Below are positions 32,828-41,895 of a stretch of DNA of 64,000 nucleotides, in pieces. The stretch covers positions 62,001 to 126,000 of the forward strand of contig JAGSHN010000016.1 of NCBI GenBank assembly GCA_029855935.1, written 5' to 3'. Every line of letters begins with the position of its first letter. Position 1 is the stretch's first letter. A program made the translations under genes and the position numbers. This DNA is from Candidatus Thorarchaeota archaeon (GTDB taxonomy: Archaea; Asgardarchaeota; Thorarchaeia; Thorarchaeales; Thorarchaeaceae). The notes under the pieces were generated by a model that ran no database searches, had not been told where the DNA came from, and saw only the letters and a program-made list of their open reading frames with translations.

Positions 32828-33739
32828 TCACGGGACGTAGACGAAGGCCGACGCCAGAAGCCGGAGAATCGGGTCCACGAGGCTCCTGTCGAGGTGGCCC
32901 CAGACATAGTTGCACATTGCGATGAACTCTTCCGTGCGGAGCTCAGCATCGGACTTGCCGCCAACAATCTGCTTGGCCATCTTGACAAGCGTCTTCACAA
33001 TGTTCTTTGCATCCCTGTGGTCGCCCAGTATCTTCGTTGTTTCCTGCTCAATGTGCTGGATTCGGCTCTTGATGCGGATGTCTGCAATCTCGTCGCTACC
33101 CAGTGACTTGACGAGGTCCATCAGGACATCGAGTATGCCGTTGTGCAGCCCGGCAATGACCGCCTCCACCTCGTATGCTGTGAAGCGGATTTCCTCTCCG
33201 TCTACGTTCAGCGACCACTTCAGATCGCTGCTTCTGACGAGGTCGAACTGGCGTCCGTCGATGGTTATGTGTTCCTCAAAGTATCTGCTCTCCACACTGC
33301 TCTGAATGGACATCTTGAGGATTGCCGCCTCGGTGACCTTGATCGGTGCTCTCTTGTCGCCGCTTCTCAGCTCCAAGCAGAGATCGTCCTTCGGAGTGAT
33401 CTTTCTGACATAGTCTGACGCAGGCGCGACCTCCACCGGCGGGAGATTCTTCAGAAGCGATGCGAGGTTCCGGACCTCCTCCTCGGTCAGGAGATAGGTC
33501 TGCCTATCGCCTGATATCTTGATGCTACCATCCTCGGTGCGTTCGAAGATGATCTTGTTGCCACCACCCACGTTGGTGGTCTTACGATATTCCTGTCGGT
33601 AGTTGCGCACAGTCTGAGCCAGCTTCTCCAGTGCCGCAGCCACCATATGGGCCTCTCCATACCCTATGGTGATCTCGCCAGCGCTGTCGGTGGCGCGACC
33701 CAGCCCAACAGCTCCATCTCTCCTTATCTTGACGTACAT
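32828..33739 (-). CDS. Unknown protein with beta-rich core and helical C-terminus
   Basis: 303 residues from the ATG at 33739; a longer frame back to 33808 has no better start. The sequence begins MYVKIRRDGAVGLG. It then has beta-strand pairs (KIIFERTEDGSIKISGDRQT; LCLELRSGDKRAPIKVTEAA; RQFDLVRSSDLKWSLNVDGE) and a helical end (AKNIVKTLVKMAKQIVGGKS). The repeated D-G-x-I/L strands and the phrase TAYEVEAVIAGLHNGI suggest two related halves, possibly an internal duplication (LTEEEVRNLASLLKN matches FTAYEVEAVIAGLHN). No family is recognised. No signal or membrane segment is present. Confidence 0.7.
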   Translation of the reverse strand: MYVKIRRDGAVGLGRATDSAGEITIGYGEAHMVAAALEKLAQTVRNYRQEYRKTTNVGGGNKIIFERTEDGSIKISGDRQTYLLTEEEVRNLASLLKNLPPVEVAPASDYVRKITPKDDLCLELRSGDKRAPIKVTEAAILKMSIQSSVESRYFEEHITIDGRQFDLVRSSDLKWSLNVDGEEIRFTAYEVEAVIAGLHNGILDVLMDLVKSLGSDEIADIRIKSRIQHIEQETTKILGDHRDAKNIVKTLVKMAKQIVGGKSDAELRTEEFIAMCNYVWGHLDRSLVDPILRLLASAFVYVP

Positions 33740-33910
33740 CTTGAGTAACCACTGTGCCAGAGGCCACGGCTGTAAAAAACTGTTGTGACGACGGAGTGTC
33801 CAGTCCATTGCAAAAATGAGTTCTGGAGGAGGTCGGTCCCTCTGCCGCCACTGTGACAGGCGCTCAAGAGGCGGCTCCTCCCACAGAGACTGTTCGTACT
33901 ACTATTGCGA

Positions 33911-34270
33911 CTATATGCCGTCCTTGACATCAAACTTGAGTAGTCCGGCCTCTTTGGTCTTGATTGCAATGTCTATCTTGTGGTCTCCGGGCGATAGCTG
34001 TTCGCCCTCGACCGTGACGACAACCTCTATGCCCACCTTTATCGTGAAGGGGTTGTTCTCCGAGATCTCTGATGCCTTGACCTTGACGTCACCAGACTCG
34101 ATGATTGTCTTCTCCAGCGGATACTCCTTGTCATCGACCTTGAATGGCTCTATGGCGATGGCAGTCCCTGGCGAGAGGGAGTTCTTGATCTTGAACTGGA
34201 ATCCATTGTCCACGTTTGTGAGACTGCCCTTGACGTAGAGCTTTCTCAGCAGGAAGCTTGGTATCTGCAT
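33911..34270 (-). CDS. Small beta-rich protein of unknown function
   Basis: 119 residues from the ATG at 34270, preferred over ATG 34306 because the TATA element at 34324-34331 puts transcription start near 34302. It begins MQIPSFLLRKLYVKGSL and continues with alternating strands (FQFKIKNSLSPGTA; YPLEKTIIESGDVKVKASEI; VGIEVVVTVEGEQLSPGDHK; IDIAIKTKEAGLLKFDV). The pattern of an Ig-like or arrestin-like sandwich is clear, but no family is recognised. It has no signal peptide, so it is probably cytoplasmic. Confidence 0.7.
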   Translation of the reverse strand: MQIPSFLLRKLYVKGSLTNVDNGFQFKIKNSLSPGTAIAIEPFKVDDKEYPLEKTIIESGDVKVKASEISENNPFTIKVGIEVVVTVEGEQLSPGDHKIDIAIKTKEAGLLKFDVKDGI

Positions 34271-34323
34271 AGTATCATCGCTCCATATGGTCTTGTGGTC
34301 CTGCATTGACCTGTCGTCTGCAG

Positions 34324-34331
34324 TTTTTATA
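34324..34331 (-). promoter_or_regulatory. TATA box of the small beta-rich protein gene
   Basis: Reads tataaaaa on the minus strand, about 55 nt ahead of the chosen ATG at 34270. The implied leader of ~30 nt includes GGAG. Confidence 0.6.
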
Positions 34332-34446
34332 CGTTCCGAGTGAACATCAACGCTAGGCCCGACTAGTGCCCCCGATCACACAGGTATGACAGAAGGGGGC
34401 GGGCGGACCTCATCACCCGACGCCACGACTGCCGTCTTGCCGTACT

Positions 34447-37400
34447 CTAGATGTCTCCGGGCTTGAGCATCTTGGTACGCGCTTGAAAGATCGGTCCCGT
34501 GATGCCCATTACTATCTTCACAAGATCCGGGTTCTCACTCACAATGCCGATGACGTCACGATCGGCCCCTGACGCTGGCGCGAGCATGACCTCCTCGCTG
34601 TCGATGATGCATGCGTAGAGGTCCTTTTCTCCACGCACCCTGACACGGATGTTGCCTCGGCCGACGAGCGGGCCAGCACGCTCCGCCAACAGTGGTCCCT
34701 CTGTGACGACGAGTTCTACGCCCACCACGGACTTCAGCCCCGTCAACAGATCGGTCGGTATCTCCCGCGGGTCTGGGACAATCATCGTCACCTTCGACTT
34801 GGCGCGCTGGAGCATATCCGCCATGTGGGTCAGCACGGCATTCCGGCCGGACACGAGCCACGTGTTCTTGGCGCCCGGGAACTCTGTCTGACGCAGCATA
34901 TCCTTCACACGAGACAGCATCTCGGCCACATCCTCGGTGCCACTGACAGTGACGGCCCCTGCGAATGTTTCGTCGAGGTACTCGTCGGAGATGCCGAGCA
35001 TAGGCGATGCCTCCGCCTCTTTGAGTAGTCTCTCCAGCGACCCGACTATCCCGTCCACGGTCTTGTTGATGGCGTCGAATCCCCTACCAATGCCCTCCTC
35101 AAGGTCAGTCCGCAGTGTATTCAAGAGACCCCTCGCGCCGTCGATTCCTGCCGCCACCCTATCGCTGGCGGCCTGAGCAAGGGCATCTGCGGTACTCGCC
35201 GCCGATTCTTGGAGTTTCTCGCCGGTGTCTGTGATACTGGAGCGACCGGACTCCGCAGCACCCTCTAGGGCCGTCTTGTGCTTCTCCACGAGCTGGTCGA
35301 CCTGAATCTCGTACCGGTTACTGGCGTGTTCTATCTGGCTGACCATCTCGTCACACTGTGTCGAAATATCACTGGCAACGGACTCCAGTGTGGAGCGGAC
35401 GCCGGACTTCACGGATTCTTCTGTTCTCGCCAGTTGTGTCACTGTTTCAGAGAATGTCTCGGTCAGAGATTCGCTTGCTGTTGTGAGCGACTCGACAGAT
35501 GCCTCTCTTGTCTGCGCCAGACGGTCCTTGGCAGACTCCTCCGCCTGCGACAGCTGCTGTAACATTGCAGCATTGATCTCTGTCATTCGCTCCTTCAAAT
35601 CGGATATGTGACTGCCTATGTCCTCCGCGATGGATGATTTCATAGCTATACTCGCATCTGCAATCCCAGTGCTCAGATTGTTCACCAGCGACTCAGTTGC
35701 ATCGGAGAGTGTCACTCTGGCCTCCTCCGTCGACCTTGAGAGAGTGTCACCCGACATACTGAGGTCTCGTTTCGTGGACGCTACACTGTCGGCAATCGTG
35801 CCTCCCAGCGACTCGAGGATGGCACTCGTCTCTTGAACCATTGAGTCCACGGACTGTCTCGTTGCCATCGCTATCTCACTCTCTCTCTGTTTGATACTCT
35901 CGACGGTGCGCTGGCGTGTCTCGTCAATCTGCTCAATCAGTGATCTGTGAACCTCGCCGACCGTGTTCACTAGCCTATCGAGGTGCTGCGACTGAAGGCT
36001 CAGGCTGTCTGCCACAGTGCTGCTAATGCGGGAGGACATCTCATCGTGACGGCTCCGGTAGTCGGCCAGCCGCTGGGTCATCGAGGTGTCTATTGTCTCA
36101 AGCCGTGTCTTCACAGTGGTCGTGACCTCGTCGATGGCTGACCTTGTCAGATCGTTGACAGTGGACACAGTCTCCTCAACAGCCTGCTCTATCGCCCTCT
36201 GCACCTGCTCTGCCATTGCCTGGACGCGTTCCGCGGCCGAGGATGCAAGCCGCTCCAGTTGTCCGCGCAGAGAGTCCACGACTTGGGTGAGGTCCTGTGA
36301 CAGACTCGTTCTCGTGCTGTCCAGAAGACTTGTAGAGCTGTTGAGAGCCTCACGGTTGAGTTCGGTCAGGCTGTCCCCTAGCTGACGGACCACGGAGTCC
36401 ACATCCTCTTTCAGAGACTGCACCCCCGCCCGCGTCTTCGCATCTGCCTCCTCTGTCGCTGCGGCAGCGCTCTGGAGAAGAGTGGTCCCTGCATCAGCAG
36501 CGACACCGCTCATCGACGCGGCCGCGCCCTCGACGGTCCGTCCCACCTGCCCCGCAAACCCCTCAAGTTGTTGTCCAAGGGAATCTCTGGCCGATGCGGT
36601 GGCCTCTTCGAGACTGTTCATAGTCGAGTCGATGGACTGTCTTAGTGCCTCGATACTCTCTCTCTGTTTCGCATCGTGCTGACTCAGTGCTGTTGTTGCA
36701 CCTTGGCGGAACTCCTCGACGGCCTGTTGCAGGCCCTCATTGAGTCCGTCGACGTGCTCCGTCATACTATTCTGAATCTTGTCCAGAGATGCTATGACTC
36801 CCTCTGTGGTGTCCTTCAGAGTGGAGTCTAGGCTGGACCCCAGCGTGTTGAGTACGTTGGAGATGTCTGTTGCGACCTGTTGCAGTGCCGAGACGGTCTG
36901 ATCACGGGCCGACTCAAGGCTGCCCGTACTATCGCCGGCGGCCGTTTCCACCGTATCGCGTGCGGAGGATATCGTTCTCTCGGTCTCGCTCTCAGCTCTC
37001 TGCGCTAGGCCGTCAACTGATGAACTGACCCTGTCCTTCAGTCCATCAACGCCAACTCGCAGCTCGTTGACAAGATCCTGTCCGCTGCTCTTGGCGGCAG
37101 ATCCCCACGACGTGAGATCAGCAACGAGTGCGCTTGTGGTGCTGCTCAGAGTGTTACGAAGCTCCGCTATGGCCGGCTCTATCTGCTCCGGGAGCTGACT
37201 CTTCCACTCGCCTGCTGCAGTGGCGATGTCACGCGAGACTGCCCCACGCGTGTCCGCCAGAGACGTGATAGCAGTGTCGACCTTTGTGGCAATCTTTGTC
37301 AATGCCTCATCTCTGACTCCTGAGCCCTCTGTTCCTGCCCTCTCCACCTCGGCAATGGCATCCTGCACAGTCTTGACGACAGCATCGCGGACCTTGGTGG

Positions 37401-37707
37401 CAGCATCCCTGACTTGCTGCTTCAGGTCCTCGCGAATTCTAGCTATCTGTTCTCCCACGCCCTGCAGCTCTTGGGCGATGCCCTCGAATGGTGGTATCGC
37501 CTGATAGCGAGGGACAATGCCGGGTACCTTGGTGAGCACCTCCTTTGACACTAGGCCTCTGACGATCTCTTCAGCCTCGTCAAGGCCCACATCCATCATC
37601 AATGCCACGTCGCCGATCGTGAGACTTCCGGTCGACAGTACGAGCGAGTATGCTTTGAACTCTCTCTCATCAAGTCCTGTGATCCTCTGAAGAATATCCT
37701 CAGCCAT
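34447..37707 (-). CDS. Giant HTH / coiled-coil / TrmB-effector protein
   Basis: 1086 residues. Residues 1-70 are a TrmB-type winged helix (ITGLDEREFKAYSLVLSTGS; LTIGDVALMMDVGLDEAEEI; VSKEVLTKVPGIVPRYQA). Residues ~75-940 are one long helical region rich in Ser, Thr, Asp, Gln and Ala with heptad spacing, of the kind seen in chemoreceptor stalks and apolipoprotein-like repeats. It has no transmembrane segment and no conserved receptor tip that I can see. Residues ~960-1086 are an alpha/beta domain (KNTWLVSGRNAVLTHMADML; SKVTMIVPDPREIPTDLL; GVELVVTEGPLL; DLYACIIDSEEVMLAPAS) like the PLD-like TrmB effector. It is soluble and presumably DNA-associated. The normal TrmB linker is a few turns; here it could span over 100 nm if fully extended. 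Confidence 0.85.
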   Translation of the reverse strand: MAEDILQRITGLDEREFKAYSLVLSTGSLTIGDVALMMDVGLDEAEEIVRGLVSKEVLTKVPGIVPRYQAIPPFEGIAQELQGVGEQIARIREDLKQQVRDAATKVRDAVVKTVQDAIAEVERAGTEGSGVRDEALTKIATKVDTAITSLADTRGAVSRDIATAAGEWKSQLPEQIEPAIAELRNTLSSTTSALVADLTSWGSAAKSSGQDLVNELRVGVDGLKDRVSSSVDGLAQRAESETERTISSARDTVETAAGDSTGSLESARDQTVSALQQVATDISNVLNTLGSSLDSTLKDTTEGVIASLDKIQNSMTEHVDGLNEGLQQAVEEFRQGATTALSQHDAKQRESIEALRQSIDSTMNSLEEATASARDSLGQQLEGFAGQVGRTVEGAAASMSGVAADAGTTLLQSAAAATEEADAKTRAGVQSLKEDVDSVVRQLGDSLTELNREALNSSTSLLDSTRTSLSQDLTQVVDSLRGQLERLASSAAERVQAMAEQVQRAIEQAVEETVSTVNDLTRSAIDEVTTTVKTRLETIDTSMTQRLADYRSRHDEMSSRISSTVADSLSLQSQHLDRLVNTVGEVHRSLIEQIDETRQRTVESIKQRESEIAMATRQSVDSMVQETSAILESLGGTIADSVASTKRDLSMSGDTLSRSTEEARVTLSDATESLVNNLSTGIADASIAMKSSIAEDIGSHISDLKERMTEINAAMLQQLSQAEESAKDRLAQTREASVESLTTASESLTETFSETVTQLARTEESVKSGVRSTLESVASDISTQCDEMVSQIEHASNRYEIQVDQLVEKHKTALEGAAESGRSSITDTGEKLQESAASTADALAQAASDRVAAGIDGARGLLNTLRTDLEEGIGRGFDAINKTVDGIVGSLERLLKEAEASPMLGISDEYLDETFAGAVTVSGTEDVAEMLSRVKDMLRQTEFPGAKNTWLVSGRNAVLTHMADMLQRAKSKVTMIVPDPREIPTDLLTGLKSVVGVELVVTEGPLLAERAGPLVGRGNIRVRVRGEKDLYACIIDSEEVMLAPASGADRDVIGIVSENPDLVKIVMGITGPIFQARTKMLKPGDI

Positions 37708-37965
37708 TGGCCTCTCCTCTGTCCAGTCCAGTGAATGTGGTGCATATGTGAGCGGTTCCTAATACTTGTATCGTTCACTCCGGGGCGTCTCCAGTGCTAG
37801 AGTCTCGGTGATCTCAAGACCCTGCACTCACCTGCGACCTCGTGCCTGACATCTGTCATCGATGAGACGCGGAGGCAGGGCGGGAGAATACCGGCTCTGA
37901 CGTGTTGAGCAATGAGTAGTGACATCTCTTCTGCTAGCCTCGGAGTCGGTCCGGCCCGGGACTGC
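37708..37965. other. Intergenic region upstream of the giant coiled-coil gene
   Basis: 258 bp. It must hold the promoter of the minus-strand giant gene and the end of galK. A minus-strand tacaagtatt near 37762-37771 is a weak TATA candidate. Nothing else is recognised. Confidence 0.35.
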
Positions 37966-39144
37966 TCAACCCGCGAGCTGAGTGATCCTGCGGACAGTGA
38001 CCCCGCCTGGTATGCCTGTGATGATGACATCTGGCTCCAGGCCAGTCTCCATCTGATATTGCCGACCGACAGCAATTGCAATGTCACGTGCGTCGGACCT
38101 CTCTGCCAGTATCACGACGGATCCCCCTAGACCCGCTCCCGTCAGACGTGCTCCCACTACGCCCCTCTGCTGACGAGCAATCTCTACCAACAGGTCGAGG
38201 TTCGGATGTGACACCTCAAAGAGCTCCTTTGAGCTGCTATGAGACTCGTACAGGAGCTCTCCGAACTCCCTGTAGCGACCGTCTCGCAGGAGCCGAACAC
38301 CGCGTCTTACGCGCTCGTTCTCTCTTACGACGTGTTCGACTCTCTTTCCGAGAGCTGTTCCAACGGTATCGATTGCACGTTCCAGATGCCCGACCCGCAA
38401 TTGACCGAGTGCCGAGATGTCCCATCCTGCTCGTCTCAGGGCGATGACGGCTCTGTCACACTCAATTCTTCGTTCGTTGAGGGCATCACCAGCGGTCCGC
38501 GAGACGCCCGAGTCTATGATCAATATAGCCAGCTCAGGCGGTAGAGCGACATCTGCAGTCTGCATGTTGGCACAGTGGATCTCAAGAAGCGAGTCAGGTC
38601 TGCACAGTTGGGCTGTGAACTGGTCCATGATGCCACATGACACACCGCAGAACAGACGCTCGGCCTCGAAGGCAATCATTGCCAGTGACTTTGGCTCCAT
38701 CTGCAGACCGTTCAGGTGGGCTACGAGGTTTACGATGGCGACCTCAAGGGCCGCGGACGAGCTGAGCCCCGCACGTATGGGGACACTGCCATCAATGACG
38801 GCTGTCATCCCGGTGGTGGGTCTCCCCCGACGCTCAAGGGCCCAGAATACTCCCCGGACGTAGTCGTGCCACTCATTGGTGAGCGCTCTGTGCTGGCCAA
38901 TGTGGTCAAATTCTACGGTCTCGTCGAAGATCAGTGAGCGCACGGTCACACGCTCGGAGGGCACCCCGAGTGCCCAGACATAACGCTCTATTGTGGCTGC
39001 CAACACCAGTCCGCCATTGTAGTCCGTGTGATTGCCAAGTATCTCCACTCGTCCCGGCGCCTGTGCCAGTACCAGCTCGCTGTCCTCCGAGACATCTGTC
39101 AGGGTCTGCAGTTCCTCCAAGAGGCGCGGGACCACTCCGGTCAT
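37966..39144 (-). CDS. galK: Galactokinase
   Basis: 392 residues from the ATG at 39144, whose A is also the last base of the galT stop. GHMP-kinase motifs: APGRVEILGNHTDYNGG (galactose-kinase signature), VPIRAGLSSSAALEVAIVNL (ATP-binding loop), CGIMDQFTAQLC, and GARLTGAGLGGSVVIL (motif 3). It phosphorylates galactose to galactose-1-phosphate with ATP, the first Leloir step. The length is normal. A longer frame into galT is not used. It forms a two-gene operon with galT. Confidence 0.93.
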   Translation of the reverse strand: MTGVVPRLLEELQTLTDVSEDSELVLAQAPGRVEILGNHTDYNGGLVLAATIERYVWALGVPSERVTVRSLIFDETVEFDHIGQHRALTNEWHDYVRGVFWALERRGRPTTGMTAVIDGSVPIRAGLSSSAALEVAIVNLVAHLNGLQMEPKSLAMIAFEAERLFCGVSCGIMDQFTAQLCRPDSLLEIHCANMQTADVALPPELAILIIDSGVSRTAGDALNERRIECDRAVIALRRAGWDISALGQLRVGHLERAIDTVGTALGKRVEHVVRENERVRRGVRLLRDGRYREFGELLYESHSSSKELFEVSHPNLDLLVEIARQQRGVVGARLTGAGLGGSVVILAERSDARDIAIAVGRQYQMETGLEPDVIITGIPGGVTVRRITQLAG

Positions 39145-40085
39145 CAGATCGCCTCTCTCAGCTCGTGAGCCCTGTCCTCTGGTAGCGAGTCGTTGGTGTA
39201 CGTCCAGGCACCAGTTTCCACGCCCGCGAGGTACTTCCGTAGTCGTCTGTCGCGCCACGGGGGATACATCTCGACGTGGAAATGCCAGCAGCCCGTCGAC
39301 GGCTTCACTGGGGCGTCGTGCAGGACCATCACGTACGCCAGTTCGTCAAAGACAGCCACATAGCGCCGGACGATGTCCTGTACCATCCGGGCAAGCCCTG
39401 GGAGGAGTTCGCCGAGGTCTGACAGAGACCGCACGTGGCGCCTCGGGTAGATGTGAACCTCATATGGGAGGCGAGCTGCAAAGGGGACGATTGCCACAAA
39501 CTCGTCGTCCTGTGTCACCACTCTGTCCCCCGACTTTAGTTCGCCCTCAATGGTCTGACAGAGGAGACACTCCCCCTCGCTCTTCCAGACCTTGTCGAAC
39601 TGTCTCAGCTCGCGTTCGATTCGCGGAGGGACGAACGGTAGGGCATAGGCCTGAGCGTGGGGATGGTCTAGGCTGACTCCAATGGCCCGCCCCCTGTTCT
39701 CAAAGATCAGGACGTATTCGATGCCATCAATCGACCCGAGTTCCTCTCTCACGCGAACGTACTCCTCAAAGACACGAACCAACTGTTTCTCGTCCATCCT
39801 CTCAATCTGCTCGTCGTGGTTCGGAGACAGCACTATGACCCTGCACTCACCGTATGCCGGTGTCTCCATGACATAGCCCTCGCGCATCGGCAGCAGTCCG
39901 GCGCCAGTGCTCAGAGCGGCGTATCTGTTGCTCAGTGTCAGAACATCCCATCCCTCGGCCGTCTCAGGCTGGCCGGGACAGAACGGGCAGGGGTGTTCCG
40001 GGTCTTGGAACGGCCGCTGAGCGCGTTCCGGTGTCACTATGACCCACTCGCCGAGGAGGGCATTCCAGCGGAGCGTGTTCATCAT
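39144..40085 (-). CDS. galT: Galactose-1-phosphate uridylyltransferase
   Basis: 313 residues; ATG with AGAGGT upstream. The N-terminus LRWNALLGEWVIVTPERAQRPF and the zinc motif CPFCPG are typical. The catalytic HIT-like motif reads HPHAQ, with Ala where bacterial GalT has Gly. The second ligand motif is HFHVEMYPP near the C-terminus. It exchanges UMP between UDP-glucose and galactose-1-phosphate. The length (about 313) fits the archaeal and Gram-positive short forms. The stop overlaps the galK start by one base. Confidence 0.92.
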   Translation of the reverse strand: MMNTLRWNALLGEWVIVTPERAQRPFQDPEHPCPFCPGQPETAEGWDVLTLSNRYAALSTGAGLLPMREGYVMETPAYGECRVIVLSPNHDEQIERMDEKQLVRVFEEYVRVREELGSIDGIEYVLIFENRGRAIGVSLDHPHAQAYALPFVPPRIERELRQFDKVWKSEGECLLCQTIEGELKSGDRVVTQDDEFVAIVPFAARLPYEVHIYPRRHVRSLSDLGELLPGLARMVQDIVRRYVAVFDELAYVMVLHDAPVKPSTGCWHFHVEMYPPWRDRRLRKYLAGVETGAWTYTNDSLPEDRAHELREAI

Positions 40086-40135
40086 CTGACCTCTCTTCGG
40101 GCGTGGACGGCGACCAATATAATGTCACTGTTGAA

Positions 40136-40146
40136 TCAGATATATA
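40136..40146 (+). promoter_or_regulatory. TATA box of the GNAT gene at 40182
   Basis: cagatatatac about 35 nt ahead of the ATG at 40182, supporting that start over upstream frames that run into galT. Confidence 0.5.
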
Positions 40147-40181
40147 CTTCAGGTGACCGCACGTGGTGGCGTGTGAATACG

Positions 40182-40958
40182 ATGACCGACGGGCGTACTG
40201 CATTGATCACCGAGCTCGAGATAGCCGGACACCGTGCCTGGCCCGCAGCCGAGGTCCACCGGTTGCACGGCTGGCTGCTTCGTGCGGACAAGGGCATAAC
40301 CAGAAGGGCGAACAGCGTGCTCCCCTGCACGTATTCCGGGGAGGACCCTGATGCAGACATAGATGCTGTGATCTCCTTCTACGGCGACCGCAACCTTACT
40401 CCGATGTTTCAGGTCACCGAGGCGAGCAGTCCCCGTGGCCTTGATGCGATTCTTGATCGGAGAGATTTCGAACGAGAGCTTCAGGTACACGTCCAGACGG
40501 TGGCCCTAGATGGCATCACCGACGGTCTCGGGGCTTCTGATGTGACCATCACTGTGAGTGCGACCATTACTGAGGATTGGCTGAACAACTACCCGTTGGT
40601 GACGGGCTACGATGACGTGACATGTATCGTGCGCAACACAATCATGGCACGAGCGCCATCTCCGAAGGCCTTTGCTCTCGCGTTCGTGGACGGCCGACCT
40701 GCCGGGGTGGGGTTTGCGGTCCTTGATGGTCAGTGGGTGGGACTCTTTGGAATAGCCGTTCACCCGGGCCTTCGCAGGAGGGGCGTTGGAACGGCGGTGA
40801 GTGCACGGCTGATGCACTGGGGAGTGAGCAAAGGGGCGACAGACGCCTACCTGCAGGTCGAGGTTGACAACCATCCTGCGCTTGCGCTGTACAAGCGCCT
40901 AGGCTTCACTACACTCTATACCTACTGGTACCGACTCTACCCTGACTCATCGGCGTAG
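40182..40958 (+). CDS. GNAT-family N-acetyltransferase
   Basis: 258 residues from the ATG at 40182; the frame is open further back but overlaps galT and the TATA box. The N-terminal half starts with an EIAGHRAWPAAEVHRLHGWL segment and LRADKGITRRANSVLP, seen in a group of two-domain GNAT proteins. The C-terminal GNAT domain has VGLFGIAVHPGLRRRGVGTA (acetyl-CoA loop R-R-G-V-G) and DNHPALALYKRLGF. The substrate is unknown. It converges on the gelsolin-like gene with a 23 bp gap. Confidence 0.88.
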   Translation: MTDGRTALITELEIAGHRAWPAAEVHRLHGWLLRADKGITRRANSVLPCTYSGEDPDADIDAVISFYGDRNLTPMFQVTEASSPRGLDAILDRRDFERELQVHVQTVALDGITDGLGASDVTITVSATITEDWLNNYPLVTGYDDVTCIVRNTIMARAPSPKAFALAFVDGRPAGVGFAVLDGQWVGLFGIAVHPGLRRRGVGTAVSARLMHWGVSKGATDAYLQVEVDNHPALALYKRLGFTTLYTYWYRLYPDSSA

Positions 40959-40981
40959 GCCCGTTGATCTGCTGAGATCCA

Positions 40982-41806
40982 TCAGAGGGACTTTGTCAGT
41001 TCCTCGAATGCAGCCTTTATGGCCTTGGCTTGGTCAGAGTCGCCAAAGTGGGGTGGCCTTATGTTCAGTCGGTCTTTCTCGATGTCCACCTCAAGAATCA
41101 TCGCGCCGGGGACCTCGATTCTCAGGCCCGACTTTCCACCGCGCTCGTAACGCTCTGCGTATATCAGGTCGCCGTTCTTGACTGCTGCATAGAGCAGATG
41201 CGCAGCCTTCAGCTCTCCGGGTGAGAGTGCTGTGCTGATCGCTGGCTGCGGGCTGGGTGTCGCCCTCTCTTTCTTCGGCGGTGCAGGTGCTGGTCGTCTT
41301 GGCTCGGCCCTCTTCTCCACAGCAGGGCGCTCTGGTGCTGCAGCCGGTGCCGATTCTGTGGCGCTCTCACGCACCTTGACCGGTGCCACCTCATACTCGC
41401 CTGCCAGGCTCTCGTCGTAAGCGAGGACCTCGTCCTCGAACTTCCAAGGTCTGTTGATGACCCTCTTGAATTCCTCTATGTTGGCCGCGACCTCGGGGTC
41501 ACTCGCGTCCTTCTCCAACATCTCAACCAGACGCGATGTGGCCATACCAATAGTGGTGACGCCGACCTTGTGTCCGCTCTTCTGAGTACTCCGTGCAATT
41601 CGCAGTGTGTGCATCCTTGTCGGCATACTGACGTTCTTGCCGACCCACACCCAGCAGGTGTCATTGTATTCGTCGAGCACGATGAGCGCATTGTTGCTGT
41701 TGACAAGGTCCGGATCCAACTTGACCTCTTCAATCTCGCCTGCGTCATCACGAAGCATTAACATAAACGGCTTTCTGGACAGCGGCTTCTTCGGAATCTC
41801 CAACAC
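40982..41806 (-). CDS. Gelsolin-like domain protein (Asgard cytoskeleton-type)
   Basis: 274 residues. Residues ~28-118 follow the gelsolin/ADF-H-type repeat: DPDLVNSNNALIVLDEYNDT, CWVWVGKNVS (53-60, the V-W-x-G-K core motif), then helix RMHTLRIARSTQKSGH. A Pro/Ala/Glu-rich linker spans ~145-190. The last ~80 residues form a separate small domain (SPGELKAAHLLYAAVKNGDL; LRIEVPGAMILEVDIEKDRL). Gelsolin-like proteins of Asgard archaea bind and remodel actin. No actin gene is in this window. No signal peptide is present, so it should act in the cytosol. Actin binding is inferred from the family. Confidence 0.78.
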   Translation of the reverse strand: MLEIPKKPLSRKPFMLMLRDDAGEIEEVKLDPDLVNSNNALIVLDEYNDTCWVWVGKNVSMPTRMHTLRIARSTQKSGHKVGVTTIGMATSRLVEMLEKDASDPEVAANIEEFKRVINRPWKFEDEVLAYDESLAGEYEVAPVKVRESATESAPAAAPERPAVEKRAEPRRPAPAPPKKERATPSPQPAISTALSPGELKAAHLLYAAVKNGDLIYAERYERGGKSGLRIEVPGAMILEVDIEKDRLNIRPPHFGDSDQAKAIKAAFEELTKSL

Positions 41807-41895
41807 ACTCCTTGCTTAGTGCGGTCCCTGAGACAGACCTGCCGCTTCATACATTTAACAGAATCTCGGATGAATCGTTCTGCGTATAGCTACCC

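Noticed and set aside
39816-40181. N-terminal extension of the GNAT gene into galT
   Set aside because: It overlaps galT and includes the TATA box; the GNAT-type sequence begins only after the ATG at 40182.
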